From Aspergillus flavus (lineage: Eukaryota; Ascomycota; Eurotiomycetes; Eurotiales; Aspergillaceae): a DNA stretch of 64,000 bases. Location: positions 248,001 through 312,000 of the forward strand of contig NC_092408.1 of NCBI RefSeq assembly GCF_009017415.1, read 5' to 3'. Made by a program: the position numbers and the translations under genes. Under the pieces are notes generated by a model. It made no database searches. It saw nothing but the letters and a program-made list of their open reading frames with translations, and was not told the origin of the DNA. Of this stretch, positions 44,818 through 55,441 are shown in pieces (the stretch's first letter is position 1; each line of letters starts with the position of its first letter).

Positions 44818-45561
44818 CGTGGGCTATATGGTAAAAGGCCTAGGGTAACGATTTGAAGGCTGGGATGAATCGAGTTGTGCTATTCCGAAGACTGACAGTC
44901 ACTTGATACTAAACTACTGCAAGACCATGGAACACCGGGGAAATTTAAGTCAGTCAACAATTTAGGTGCCTGTGAAAATCCCAGAGGAACTTTGAACACG
45001 TACATCGACAACAATAATAGAAGGCCATAGTATTCTCTTCCTACAGACCCCAAGGCTGCACCTATTGCCGTACAGAATAAGAGCCTCAACTAGCCAAGGC
45101 TTACTCTGATTGGAACAAGCATAACAAGCTTCCTAGTAATTAACCGTGCTTTTATTAGTTGGGCCAACCAATACAAGACTATATGTTTGCCTGGTAGGGT
45201 GAAGGATTGCAAGATTACGAGGCAGTGCTGCCTAAAACCTTGCCATTTTCAAAGTCCACATGGCTCCCTTATGCACCCGACTTGACTGAAGCGAAGAGAC
45301 TTCCTTTATTTCGTTCGCTTTTCTTTTCATTTTCTCTTCCTAAATAACACAGGCTACTGTAGATAAGCTATACTCCGTATAATGCCATGGCCATGAGATC
45401 GTGATAGGGTCGGTATTGAAAATTCTTAGCGGCAACTTTCAGGGTTTGCAAAAACCCCACCTAATGTAACCACAACTATCATACAACGTGCAGCCTCGGC
45501 TGGATTTCGGTTCACGCAACCCCCAAGATTTTATCGAGTTGTTACGTATGACCTCCACAAG
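44818..45561. other. Intergenic
   Basis: Promoter side of the CinA-like gene. The 69-codon minus ORF at 44880-45089 contains a hydrophobic stretch but no other support. Confidence 0.5.
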
Positions 45562-46645
45562 ATGGCAAGCACGATTGAGAAATTTGCCCAATTAGAGACC
45601 CTCTGGGACAAAGCAATCCAGTCGCCGGCGGGTGGCCGCCCCTCGCGGTGATGCAGGTCAACTCACAGAAATACCTGGGGCAATCTGTCGAAGATTTAAG
45701 CAACAAAGTTGCCACAAACCCGTATTTTCTAACCTATGCAGAATACTGCCTGATGAAAGAAGATTTACACTTCTTGACATCATGAACCAACTAAAGCATG
45801 CGAGTGATCGGCGGCACTGGATGCGGGCACGGCCCGATCTCTAGGCTAAGCAGGAGCAAGCTCGTACTGCAGCTCTTTCCCCGATAGAGTCAAAGGCTTT
45901 TGAAAACTTGGAAGATATGTGTTACTCCATTTTGACGGCGCATTACGACGCCAGGGAGGAGAAGCGCAGGCACGAGAGGCCGAGGCATTTGCCCCAATAA
46001 TGGATCCAAGATGTTATCGATCAGGGAGAAGACAAAAGCTGGGTTATGTATGGTACTATCACAAGGGGCAGGAAGGCTGGACAGAGTTTCAGCATCAATT
46101 TGAAGATATCCTGACGACGCAGATGTTTGCAATTGTCGGGTGGGACCAGATTGAACACTCTAAAGTGGCCGAGTTTGTGAAATTCGAGGCTAAATACTCG
46201 GAGGAACGAGAACTGGATTTCCTTAGGTAGTGAGTCAGATGCAGGGCTACTATGTATTTATATGATGTTGACCACCTAATAAAGGGACTGTCGGAATCGC
46301 CGTGACAGAGGCGAGCTCAAGGCAGGAACTCTCCCCAACATCTTTTTCCTCATGACAGACGAGGCTCGCGTATCGTATAGTCAATGGAGACACAGCTTTG
46401 CCTGGGCAATTGACCCAGATTGGACTCGGTCGGGTGCTGATGAAGACGGCTACGATGGACGACTCAAGATCAGTGCAACTCAAATCTACTTCCGATTTTA
46501 CGAATTCATCTCGACAAAGAAATATACACTGAAGGATATCTGGCGCGACTTTCATCAAGTCAACAAAACACAGACATATGTCCCAGGGCCGCTTCCTGCT
46601 TGGCCTTCCACGGACTTGGATAAACCAGTATGGCCTGACTCGTGA
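45562..46645 (+). pseudogene. Decayed gene of unknown family
   Basis: Protein-like segments continue across changing frames: MASTIEKFAQLETLWDKAIQ, then MQVNSQKYLGQSVEDLSNKV with YFLTYAEYCLMKEDLHFL, then ASDRRHWMRARPDL followed by TAG, AKQEQARTAAL...ENLEDMCYSI, RPRHLPQ followed by TAA, and WIQDVIDQGEDKSWVMYGTI. After a further frame change come EGWTEFQHQFEDILTT...EHSKVAEFVKFEAKYSEE and, after a likely intron (about 46228-46300), FFLMTDEARVSYSQWRHSF through PVWPDS. At least two stops and two frameshifts are present. It looks like a once-conserved fungal protein of about 330 residues; I cannot name the family. Confidence 0.6.
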
Positions 46646-48589
46646 ATGGCCTTGGATTACATCCCGTAGTCTGTTCCTTTCGTCTGTTATCTCTTCTAAT
46701 TCTTCACTCGAACCATCGGTACTTATTCTATGACAGGAAGGGCCCCATAGCCCAATATGCTTAGAAAGGAATAATTAAGGCTTGTGAGAGTTGGTGGGAT
46801 TAAAAGTAAACTTCTTTTTGATACATCCTGCGTTCCAGAATACTTGCTTTTAAACTTTTATTGCGATTATTTCCTTCCCCTTCTCTCCTCCGCCTGTTCT
46901 CTCAAAGACTAAAAGAGGATGTTGATCATGACATGTAAGCAAATACCGACTGATTAAAACGGACACAAGCTGCGACTTTCTTCAAGAGACATCATAAAAT
47001 TGACCAAGAACTACCCGTGCCAAGCGCCGCTTTTTTTTTTTTTTTTTTTGATCCGGGGTAGCGCTTTCTACCTGCTGCTACGAGGCGACAGCTCCTCAAG
47101 GCGCCTGTTGACCCATGTGCTATCTCATCAGACAACGTTTCCATGAATAACCCATAAAAGCTCTCCAAAGTATAGGCGCTAAATTTCCCTTTGCCAAAAG
47201 CGCTGTTGACGGCAGAGTGAAAAATGCCACATTCATGCCTAGTTGCGTTATATATATCTATGAGAAGGCGATTGACGTCTTGACCGTTCAGGTATTCGAA
47301 GAGAGAAATATCCTTGGAAATTCACAGATAATTCCTAGATAACAGAAGAAGTAAGGAAGCAAGGGGACGACGGGAAGTTCCATTCAATTCGTTACAGATT
47401 TCACTCGCTATAACCCATTTAAGCTTCTTGGTACTATAGACCCTAGATATATACACAAATAGTCACCAATAGGCAATGCGTTTCCCTAGTTTCACCTTAA
47501 CACCACACCCACTAGCGCCAATTCCCCGCTAGGGGCCGTAGCCATGGACCACAGATCCACTTTAAGTATTCAGAACCCAAGAGTAAATCAAAAGGAGAAC
47601 AAGACTAACGCCGTGAGATACAATGAGTTGACACGCATTCGGCCGTGATCAGATGGGCCACTTATCCATGATGTAACAGTATCCAAAATTACCACGATCA
47701 TATACGGCTCGACGGAGTGGTGCTGCCGGTACAAAATTAGGGTTTTGATTAGCAGCTTGGTTGATTAAATCCCCGCAAACAATTTAAATTTAGCGTATTA
47801 AATTCAGAGTTAAGGTTTGTGGAAACAATTGCTTGGCGCAACGTTCCGGAAGTTTGTTGTCAAAACAAAACAAAGCAATAATTTGATTTGGCATGTTCAG
47901 ACTAATAGTTTCATGATGACCTAAGAGAATTTCACTCAGTCTAAATTATCCTTCACAGGCGGAGGTGTAAGAGTTCAGAGACTTGACCTGTCATATGGTC
48001 GTGGCTTCTTGATGAGCCTATCGGCTTTATCAGGACGGCCGCCAGACACGGCTCCATAACAGAGGCACCCACTTAGATTATTGTCAACTTTTCATAGAGA
48101 GTTCCATTTTAGTTTGGCGCCTCTTTATTGTACATTTTAATCAGTATTATCATGCTCTACACTCGAGATGGGCCTGCTATCAGATGGCAATCCTTAGAGG
48201 GAGGGCATGGAGAGGCTCGTTAGACCTCCAAATAGTGATTCTTCGCCTCGACAATTGTACATTATAATATCAGCACATTCACATAATCGTGGCAATCGCC
48301 AATATCAAGGAGTCCAATCCACTCAAGTAAATTCAAAAACACAGTGGGGTATTGAGCCTGTCATACCATATTTCTCACCCAGAATCCAACATCACCCTCC
48401 CAACTCGGTAGGGCCCATAGATCAATGACTAGGACGAGCCTTTGGCGCTTGTGGCGAGGCCACCGCTTGACGGTGAGGTACTAATACTAGTGGTTGTTTC
48501 GGAGGTGGTACGAGTGCCGGAGGTCGTTGTCGATGACCATCATCTCGTTCATCTCCCACGGCAAGAAGGAAGGACGACAAGGCCTCCTG
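46646..48589. other. Intergenic, 1.9 kb
   Basis: No gene seen. There is a T19 tract at 47031-47049. AT-rich patches occur around 47.7-47.9 kb. Short ORFs on both strands lack family features. Confidence 0.5.
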
Positions 48590-49044
48590 GAGGCGGGACT
48601 TGAACATCAGACACCTGGATGCACATAACCTGCAGCGACCAAAAACTGTTGAATGTCTTTTCTTTATGTATTTTATGACTAACGATCCCGTTTACCGAAA
48701 ATGGGGATGGGAGATCTTCGAGGCGTTCAAGAAACACACGGTAGTAAAAGACGCAAAAGGGTACACATCTTTGCATGATGTCACCAAGCTTCCCACACCA
48801 CAATGCGATAATATGGAAAGCCTTTGGCTAGTAAGAAGCTCGGACATTACCGACCCTGTTCAAAATTGGGTGGTACTAATTCACTAACTCAGTGTAGGCC
48901 GAGACCTTGAAGTATCTATACTTTCTTTTCTCTCCAAGAGAATTCCTCCCGCTCACCCAAGTGGTTTTCAACACGGAGGCCCATGTTCTACCACGGTTTA
49001 ATCAGACTAAATTCCAGACGGGCTGGAACCGTAGAGAACTTTGA
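48590..49044 (+). pseudogene. GH47 alpha-1,2-mannosidase 3' fragment
   Basis: The translation starts abruptly within the barrel: LDAHNLQRPKTVECLFFMYF, then WGWEIFEAFKKHTVV, then MESLWL. An apparently good intron (48831..48897, GTAAGA...GTGTAG) follows, then [34 protein letters not shown] and a stop. The WGWEIFE, (D/N)KMESFWLxETLKYLYLLF and FNTEAHP motifs define GH47 enzymes that trim N-glycan mannose. Only about the last 125 residues remain. Upstream DNA is not recognisable, so the gene is 5'-truncated, though its 3' exon junction is intact. Confidence 0.75.
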
Positions 49045-49260
49045 CGTCTTCCTAATAGGGTTCAGTCCCATGCACTAGGAAGGAACCATGCTGTCTACTA
49101 AAGCTTTAGCCTCCTGCGATTTGGCCCCCAAGTGCTGCTTCCGAACATCCGATGTCAGACTGATTGCTGATACATTAGCCATCAAACTGATGTCTTAGCA
49201 CCCATCGTTCATTAGGGCAATATATGCTGCAACCTGAAGTCTTATGGCGTCCGGCTAATT

Positions 49261-49500
49261 ATGAACCTGCAGTCAAGTTATGTTGCCATTAACGATTGTT
49301 AAATCCGAGACATCGCAGTACCCACACTACCTTGTAGTCGCATTATTATAGAACGTAATGAATATTTCCCGAGCTAGCCTTCTTAAATTCTAATGCTCCA
49401 GACCAAATCATGTCAATATCAGCATATCCTGGGAACGCTAAAGTAACAGATTGGAAAGGCATCCCTCGTCCCTACTTTGGTTGGCGAATGAATTCATTCG
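49261..49500 (+). repeat. Degenerate 250-bp direct repeat, copy 1
   Basis: Aligns along its length with 50304-50590, for example AGTCGCATTATTATAGAACG against AGTCGCGTCATTATAGATCG, and CCTGGGAACGCTAAAGTAAC against CCTGGGGAGGTTATAGTATC. By eye the similarity is roughly two thirds. The copies are about 1.05 kb apart in the same orientation. Confidence 0.6.
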
Positions 49501-49586
49501 ATTACCCTCCTGCTTTAGGGCTCATACCAGTAGAGTACAGCTTTGCGGAATTTCGACTGGTGTCTTTTTGAGAATGTTTTTTTGCT

Positions 49587-50052
49587 TCAATGATGCCCCC
49601 ATAACTCTCTCCATCGGTGTGTTCCATGTAAGCTCGTTCGAAAAAAGTCATCATCAGGCTCTCCTTCTCGCAGTTTCTTCTCGCGAGAAGCGTCAACTTC
49701 AAAATCTTGCTCAATAGCCCGTTTCGGTCTATTTAGCATATCAAGGCTCCAGATGTATCGAAACTTCTGTTCCCATGACACTCTTAGCTTTAGTTTCCAG
49801 GAGACCATCTCTCTAGATAACAAGAAGCTCTCTTTGAGAGCTAAGAGCTTTGACTTTCTGTTCAAGAGAGTCAGAAACAGAAGAGGAAGCAGTGGAGAAT
49901 TGCGAAAGCTGGGATATTTGACTAGCAGTGTGCTTCTTCTGGTCGCGCAGGCTGGCCTTGCGTGGTTCAGACATAAGCGACGCGTACTCTTCGGTGTTCG
50001 GCATTTTGTATGTAGAACTAAGAGAGTAATGAAAAAAGGAGAAACCGATCAC
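49587..50052 (-). other. Possible broken coiled-coil ORF between the direct repeats
   Basis: MPNTEEYASLMSEPRKAS...SDSLEQKVKALSSQRELLV is open from 50004. It meets a stop, while an overlapping frame (LSREMVSWKLKLRVSWEQKF...) continues to 49587. This could be a frameshifted small gene or an unrecognised intron. There is no family assignment. Confidence 0.25.
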
Positions 50053-50303
50053 GATGAGAGGTGGTAAAGAGAAACGGAAGGTGGAGGCGATCAGATGAAG
50101 GTAAAGGTGGAAGGGCCAAAGAAAAGAACCGAAAGACTTAGTGTGCAGTGACGGTCATTACCATCCTAATATGGCGCCTTCCTCAATCATCGTTTGATTC
50201 ACGCAATAGTTTCCAGGAGAATACAACATACTTCTTCCTGGAGTTCTTTCAATAGATTCTATCAGTCACATTCGGGCTGGATGCGATAAGAACAGTCTGC
50301 TAT

Positions 50304-50590
50304 GATTAAGCATTCACTCCAGTTATATTGCAATTGATTATTGTTGAACCTGACACGACAAAGTTTCCACCGATTTAGGCTGCTCTGCATATGACCATTT
50401 CTGTAACTTATAGTCGCGTCATTATAGATCGTAATGGATCTCTTCCGAGCTAATTGCCTTCTCAGAACAATTCATACTTCTGGCCAAGCTCAAGTCTATA
50501 TCACCATTTCCTGGGGAGGTTATAGTATCCAGCTTGGAAAGACAATGGTCGTCCCTATTTTTGTTAGCAAAGTAATCGAAGAATAAAAAC
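50304..50590 (+). repeat. Degenerate 250-bp direct repeat, copy 2
   Basis: Second copy of the repeat at 49261-49500, lying immediately downstream of the stop codon of the secreted-protein gene at 50685-51429. Confidence 0.6.
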
Positions 50591-50684
50591 TATAAAACTG
50601 TACACAAGTAACGGATGAAGAACTGACCACCAAACGTCGCAAGAATGCCCTTCTCCTACTACGATGGAGCCGACTTGACTTGGT

Positions 50685-51429
50685 CTACGAACAGTCAGTT
50701 TTACCCATCATCGAATAGGCTGGACAATCATACGATAAGAACAATGACTTGCACTCCTCGGTATAGGTCATGTTGATTTTCACAGACTTCCCATCAAAAT
50801 GTGAATATTGATATAGCGAAACCTATAAGTGGGAATACATCAGTCGATTTATCCATTTATCCTTGACTTATCCTGAAGAAAATTCAAAAGTCCTCTGCTA
50901 GTTTAAAGTCAGATTACTCACAAATCCCGGAGCAGGCACAAAGACGCATTTCGAGTAATAGTACAGGTTATCTGTACAGCCAGTTGACGGCTTCCGACGG
51001 TCTTCCTGACATGTCGTATCCGATTCCATCCTAGATGAAGTTATTACAAGCAACATACTGGGGCATGACCACTTACGAATATAAGTAACAATCGAATAGC
51101 ACTTGATCAGGCTTATCACTGATTGGTACATCGATCGACTTGTTTCCGTGACTATGTATATGGTCAGTGAGGTAGACCAAGTGATTCAACATGCTATGGT
51201 AGTAGGCCTGCCATACGTTGGTATGCACTGAGACCACGGGATCACACTGGAATCACCATGGCACCCACGTTGAGAATGAAGCAAGGCCTGAAATATTAAT
51301 CACCTTCGTTAATTTCTTCGAATGAAAGCCAATGGGGCGAATCCAACCGAGAATGCTTACAGTCTTCGCTGTAACAGATGTTGCTAGGAGCAAAGCTGCC
51401 ACCAGGGATGGCAGATTTACGATTAACAT
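50685..51429 (-). CDS. Small secreted cysteine-rich protein, four exons, no known family
   Basis: No single long ORF shows this gene, but four exons fit exactly: 51429..51361, 51246..51077, 51030..50922 and 50822..50685. Donors are GTAAGC, GTAAGT and GTGAGT; acceptors are TTCCAG, TCTAG and TATAG. Phases (0, 2, 0) match and give 161 residues. A signal peptide (MLIVNLPSLVAALLLATSVTA) precedes a mature part that starts TCDPVVSVHTNVWQAYYHSM. It contains eight cysteines, consistent with four disulphides: CDPV, FDCYLYS, TTCQED, TGCTDN, SKCVFV, EECKS, YDCPAY and TDCS. There are N-glycosylation-like sites (GNKS, INMT). It resembles fungal effector-type or defence-type secreted proteins in architecture only. 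The first intron (114 nt) is the least certain. Confidence 0.6.
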
Positions 51430-52686
51430 CTTGTTCTCTCTTGAAAAGAGCCAAGCTGCCTTCCGAACTATGAGGTCAGTAGTATGTTGGGTAGGTAGAG
51501 AAGACGGTTCCAAATTGAACGTCGTACATGGAGCGGTAGACCGATGGGGTGCTCTTAAGTATTCCACATCGAGGGTAACCAGGTTACCACACAGACAGTC
51601 TATAATATTAGGCAAGAAGATGGCCATACTTTGGTCCGCGGACCCTGGTTACTGTTCCCTCAGCACTCGCAGTCTTCGTGTGTACTTCATCCGCCTTTTC
51701 CGAAAACTTAAGCCACATAGCCATCGCTTTCTCTTACCCAATCATGTTAGTAGAGTCAGCTCTGGTAGACGCTTCGTTGATTTACTCAATACGTGCACTC
51801 GATGACATCTTCGCTATAGGAACGCAAACTCAATCTCTGGTTGTTACGTGTGCCGTTTTCAGCTACTTGTCAGTGGCGTTGTAACCCACTCCTGAAAGGT
51901 TCCGTTGCGTTGACAAGTTGTAAGCTAGAAACATGGAACAAGCCTGTGGAGAACACGATGAACACGGTTAAGTAATGACAGTGGTGACATCTCTACGCTT
52001 TTGAATACGAGATAAATGCTTGAACTTGCTAGGAAGTAGTCGTGGATGGCCACACCACATATGCGGTTTCGGCTCAGCTGAAGTACAGTATACAATGCAT
52101 TGTAGATATTCCTTACTCTGTTGCACTGGTGTGGGCGTTGTATGCTTTAATTGCTTCAGTGATGATCCCATAATGTCAGCACTAGTTCCTTAGTACTACC
52201 TACTGGTAGCTGTGCAGCAAGACTGTTACTCTCTCTTCGGTATTGAGAACTGGTGAGCATTACACCTGGGGAAGGTGTGGGTCTAGTAGTCGTACGAGCT
52301 GCTACCGTTCCAGCTGCGCATCCGTCGACTCTCGGTTAAACCGAACGGTGAGCTCCAGCCAGCCACGTTCTCCATGAGCAGAGTCTTCAGCTACACCCGT
52401 AAGCACCGCTCGGAAAGCTTTTTGTAGATCAATGAGTGCCCAATGCATACAGCATTTAACTATTGCGGGTAGCCTTCGGATTCATTCCATGGTATTGAGA
52501 CGCTACAGAAATGGAGCAGGCTCATTGCTACGGTGTGGGAGAAGATTGACACCCAAAATCACTAAAGCAGAGCACCGAGTGAAACAGTGCTACTTTACGA
52601 ATATCCCAATGTCTGATATTTGCACCTATATATTAGTCGCGCCGTATCTTCCTTTCCCCTAAGCCTATCCGTTCCTCGACGCGAGA
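51430..52686. other. Intergenic, promoter of the decarboxylase and of the secreted protein
   Basis: The antisense ORF at 51332-51805 and other small frames lack support. A minus-strand coding-like stretch at 52302-52472 is listed separately. The rest shows nothing recognisable. Confidence 0.45.
52302..52472 (-). other. Coding-like fragment, unidentified
   Basis: A 57-codon open stretch with balanced, protein-like composition (WALIDLQKAFRAVLTGVAED, then RGWLELTVRFNRES). It has no start and no identifiable family. It may be a relic exon. Confidence 0.25.
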
Positions 52687-54033
52687 ATGTCAACAGATAT
52701 ACCGTATCCCTTCGCACCGGGTGAGTGGCTACCACCACTCAGTCGAGTCTTCCACTATGTAAACACCCTTCGAGACGAGTGTCTAAAGGACTCGCCGTAC
52801 CCCAAGCACGAGCCACATTCTCTCGACCCAAGGAGAAAATATCCGAAAGTCATCACCGACTTCAAAGACCTCGTCGAGAATGACCCTGGTCTCAAAGAAC
52901 TCTCCAAAAAAATGTTTGACGAGATACCCCGATTCGATACCGATCAGTCCAAGTTCTACAACGTACGAAGCTTTGATGAGGCTTTGATAATCTTCGACGC
53001 TATCCTGTTCCAATCGCCATCTGTGATGACTCTTAATTCAGGAATCAGTGGCATCACGGTCCCATTCAACGCCGTCCTGAACTGGCCGGCGAATACCCCC
53101 AGTGGAAACGAGTTCTTCTTGAACAAGGAAGTCAACGAAAAGATCAAGAACATTGTCAACCAATGGGGAGCATTCCTGCAGTCCCCTGCCTCCCGAGAAT
53201 ATCTCAACGCGGATTCCGACAATGGCTGGTTCTCCCCGGCGTATGTGACTAAAATGAAAGAGTATGCGCAGTGGGATGGACCTATCGAAGACCTGTACGT
53301 GTGCGATCCTACCAAGGATTACTGGGGCTTTGGATCGTGGGATGCATTCTTTATCCGTAGGTTCCGTCCCGGGCTGCGACCGGTTCGTGAGGATGACGAA
53401 CCAGACATTTACATTGTCAGTCCCTGCGAGGCCGGTCCCCAAGTTGAAGAGGGGAAACAATATCCCAAAGATGTTAGGAAGAAAGTGCAAGCCCGTGATA
53501 CGTTTTGGTTGAAAGGCCAGCCGTACTCGATTTTCAATATGTTGAACTATGATGGCTTAAGCCGACGTTTCGTGTTCGGTACCGTTTACCAGGGCTGGCT
53601 CAGCTCTGCGTGCTATCACCGTTGGCATGCACCGATCTCTGGGACGATCAAGAAGGTCGCACTCGTCCCAGGTACTTACTATTCCACAGTCATGTCACAT
53701 AACTATCCGGAGCCAGATCCGTCGGGGCCCAACCTCTCTCAGCTGTATCTGGCTTCGGTGGCTACTAGAGCGCTTATATTCATCGAGTCGAATTATAAGC
53801 CATTGGGGTTGGTGTGCTTTATCGCGATTGGAATGAACGAGATCTCCAGTTGCGAGGTGACAGTGAAAGCGGGTGACAGCGTAACCAAGGGAGAGGAGAT
53901 AGGGATGTTCCACATGGGAGGTTCAGCGTTCTGTCTGCTGTTTGAAAATGGTGTGGATCTGAAGTTTGAGGATCTACCAACTGGCAGTACGTTGTTCAAA
54001 TTGAACAGTCGTTTAGCTGAGGTTCTAGTATAA
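52687..54033 (+). CDS. PSD-family pyruvoyl decarboxylase (PsiD-like), GGSA variant
   Basis: Intronless protein of 448 residues with the two-part layout of fungal PsiD-type decarboxylases: an N-terminal PSD-associated domain (about 30-170) and a phosphatidylserine decarboxylase core (about 215-440). Key elements are VPFNAVLNWPANTPSG, WDAFFIRRFRPGLRPV, FVFGTVYQGWLSSACYHRWH with PISG (catalytic His), LSQLYLASVATRALIF, and the self-cleavage site FHMGGSAF with Ser413. Such enzymes cleave themselves at the Gly-Ser bond to make a pyruvoyl cofactor. Members without organelle signals act on amino acids such as tryptophan rather than on lipid. No mitochondrial presequence or TM is present. The residue after the cleavage Ser is Ala, where the paralogue has Ser. 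Confidence 0.85.
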   Translation: MSTDIPYPFAPGEWLPPLSRVFHYVNTLRDECLKDSPYPKHEPHSLDPRRKYPKVITDFKDLVENDPGLKELSKKMFDEIPRFDTDQSKFYNVRSFDEALIIFDAILFQSPSVMTLNSGISGITVPFNAVLNWPANTPSGNEFFLNKEVNEKIKNIVNQWGAFLQSPASREYLNADSDNGWFSPAYVTKMKEYAQWDGPIEDLYVCDPTKDYWGFGSWDAFFIRRFRPGLRPVREDDEPDIYIVSPCEAGPQVEEGKQYPKDVRKKVQARDTFWLKGQPYSIFNMLNYDGLSRRFVFGTVYQGWLSSACYHRWHAPISGTIKKVALVPGTYYSTVMSHNYPEPDPSGPNLSQLYLASVATRALIFIESNYKPLGLVCFIAIGMNEISSCEVTVKAGDSVTKGEEIGMFHMGGSAFCLLFENGVDLKFEDLPTGSTLFKLNSRLAEVLV

Positions 54034-54133
54034 GGTTTAGCTTGCGGATCAGTAATGCTATAAATAAAAGCTTGAAGCTTATTTAGTTGATGTCAAAGAC
54101 GAATCTATGCTTTATCACGTCAATATTAGCTAG

Positions 54134-54978
54134 CTACAGGTATTCAGTTCCGTCCTCACCATCCCCAGACAACTTCTCGATCTCCTGAACCAAATTCTCC
54201 ACAACACCATGACCAGACGGGCACTTCCACTCATAGTTATCCCGGAAGCACCACTCCTTATCATCTACACGAACAGTGCAACTAGCATTCGCATTCACGG
54301 CAACGCTACGCTCGACACTGCTAATCAAAAGTTCCAGGCCTTCTTCACTGTTCGCACAATCACTGATCTTCTGATAATCGATGTTATGTTCCTGCGCACA
54401 CTCCTCGATCAAACCCTCATCAGGAACACGCTCATAATCTGATAGCACGCAGGTATTGAAATCCAGGGCATCGCTAATAGATTCTGCGTGTTTCTCGGAA
54501 CATACGAGCAATTTGTTCCCTTTGCATTCGTTCATGCCATGTTGACAGGTTACATCCCTTCTGGGCTTTTCCCAAACCCTAGTTATTTGGGGGTTAGGAT
54601 CCTGGAAGTGTACATTGGGGTTTGGGGGTTGTTGATGGTTGTTGTTGTTGGGGTCAGAACTCACTCTCCGACATAACTGATTCTGAAGTCCACTTTATCT
54701 TTCACTTGCCAATATGCAGGGGCGACGAGCTTCTGTAGACAGTCTCGGGCGTCGGGGCATCGGCTTTCGATGTGGACTTCAAAGGGAACTTTCCGTGTCG
54801 CGTCGTAAGAGCTTCCATAAGTGTATCCGGTTTGCTTAGCATCGGCGAGGCTGAAAGAAGAAAAGCAGATCCCGGCTAAGAGAAGACACGGGGCAATCAC
54901 ACAATATTGGAGCAGTGAGTACGGTTTGGATACATGAGTATGGGAATGTGTGGACATTTTATTAGGCTGCTTCTCCAT
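54134..54978 (-). CDS. GILT-family thiol reductase
   Basis: Gamma-interferon-inducible lysosomal thiol reductase-like protein of 252 residues. Exons are 54978..54665 and 54578..54134, joined in phase 2 across a GTGAGT...AACTAG intron with a CCTAAC branch motif. An N-terminal cytosolic tail and signal-anchor (YCVIAPCLLLAGICFSSFSL) are followed by FEVHIESRCPDARDCLQKL (active-site cysteines in the fungal CPDAxDC form), VDFRISYVGE and the GILT signature CQHGMNECKGNKLLVC. Paired downstream cysteines (CAQEH, CANSEE, CTVR, CFRD, CPSGHG) complete the fold. It probably reduces disulphides in an acidic or secretory compartment. It converges with the decarboxylase at 52687 and is tandem with the one at 55442. 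The start could instead be the ATG at 54957. Confidence 0.8.
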
Positions 54979-55441
54979 TCTGAACGCTGTCTGACCTGAT
55001 GTCAAGCAACGAGAGGAATAGTAAAGTTAAATAAAGTCAATTATTGCACACGATTTGAATTGACTATAAGATATGTTCATTCTGGCGAAACATGCGCAGA
55101 AGAGGGGGGGCTTTTATATGACAGTGAACGAAAGACTAGTCCCATTCCAGTGTGGCCAACCTACATTCCTCTCGGTCCGCTTTCCCGCAAGGAATGCTAT
55201 CCATTATGTCAGAGAGAGCCTTTCCGGTTACTTGCTCAGAATCATTGACTATTGAGCGGTGGTGCTGTTTCCATGGTTTCCTTTAACCCCTTCACTTTTC
55301 AAGAACTGGCACCAACCACTATCGAGAATGCTAATCCTTGGATTATTTTCACTTTTTCATAGACGCTTTATACTTTCCTTCCCCCACCTTTGTTTATGTG
55401 TATTCATTATTTCCCTAATCACTTAGTGACGGGTGGGCAAT
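54979..55441. other. Intergenic
   Basis: Promoter of the GILT-type gene and 3' end of the second decarboxylase. A 62-codon plus frame is probably chance. Confidence 0.5.

Noticed and set aside
51332..51805. 157-codon plus ORF
   Set aside because: Overlaps the signal-peptide exon of the four-exon secreted protein on the other strand and shows no family features of its own.
53038..53490. 150-codon minus ORF inside the first decarboxylase
   Set aside because: Shadow of the long, clearly homologous sense frame.
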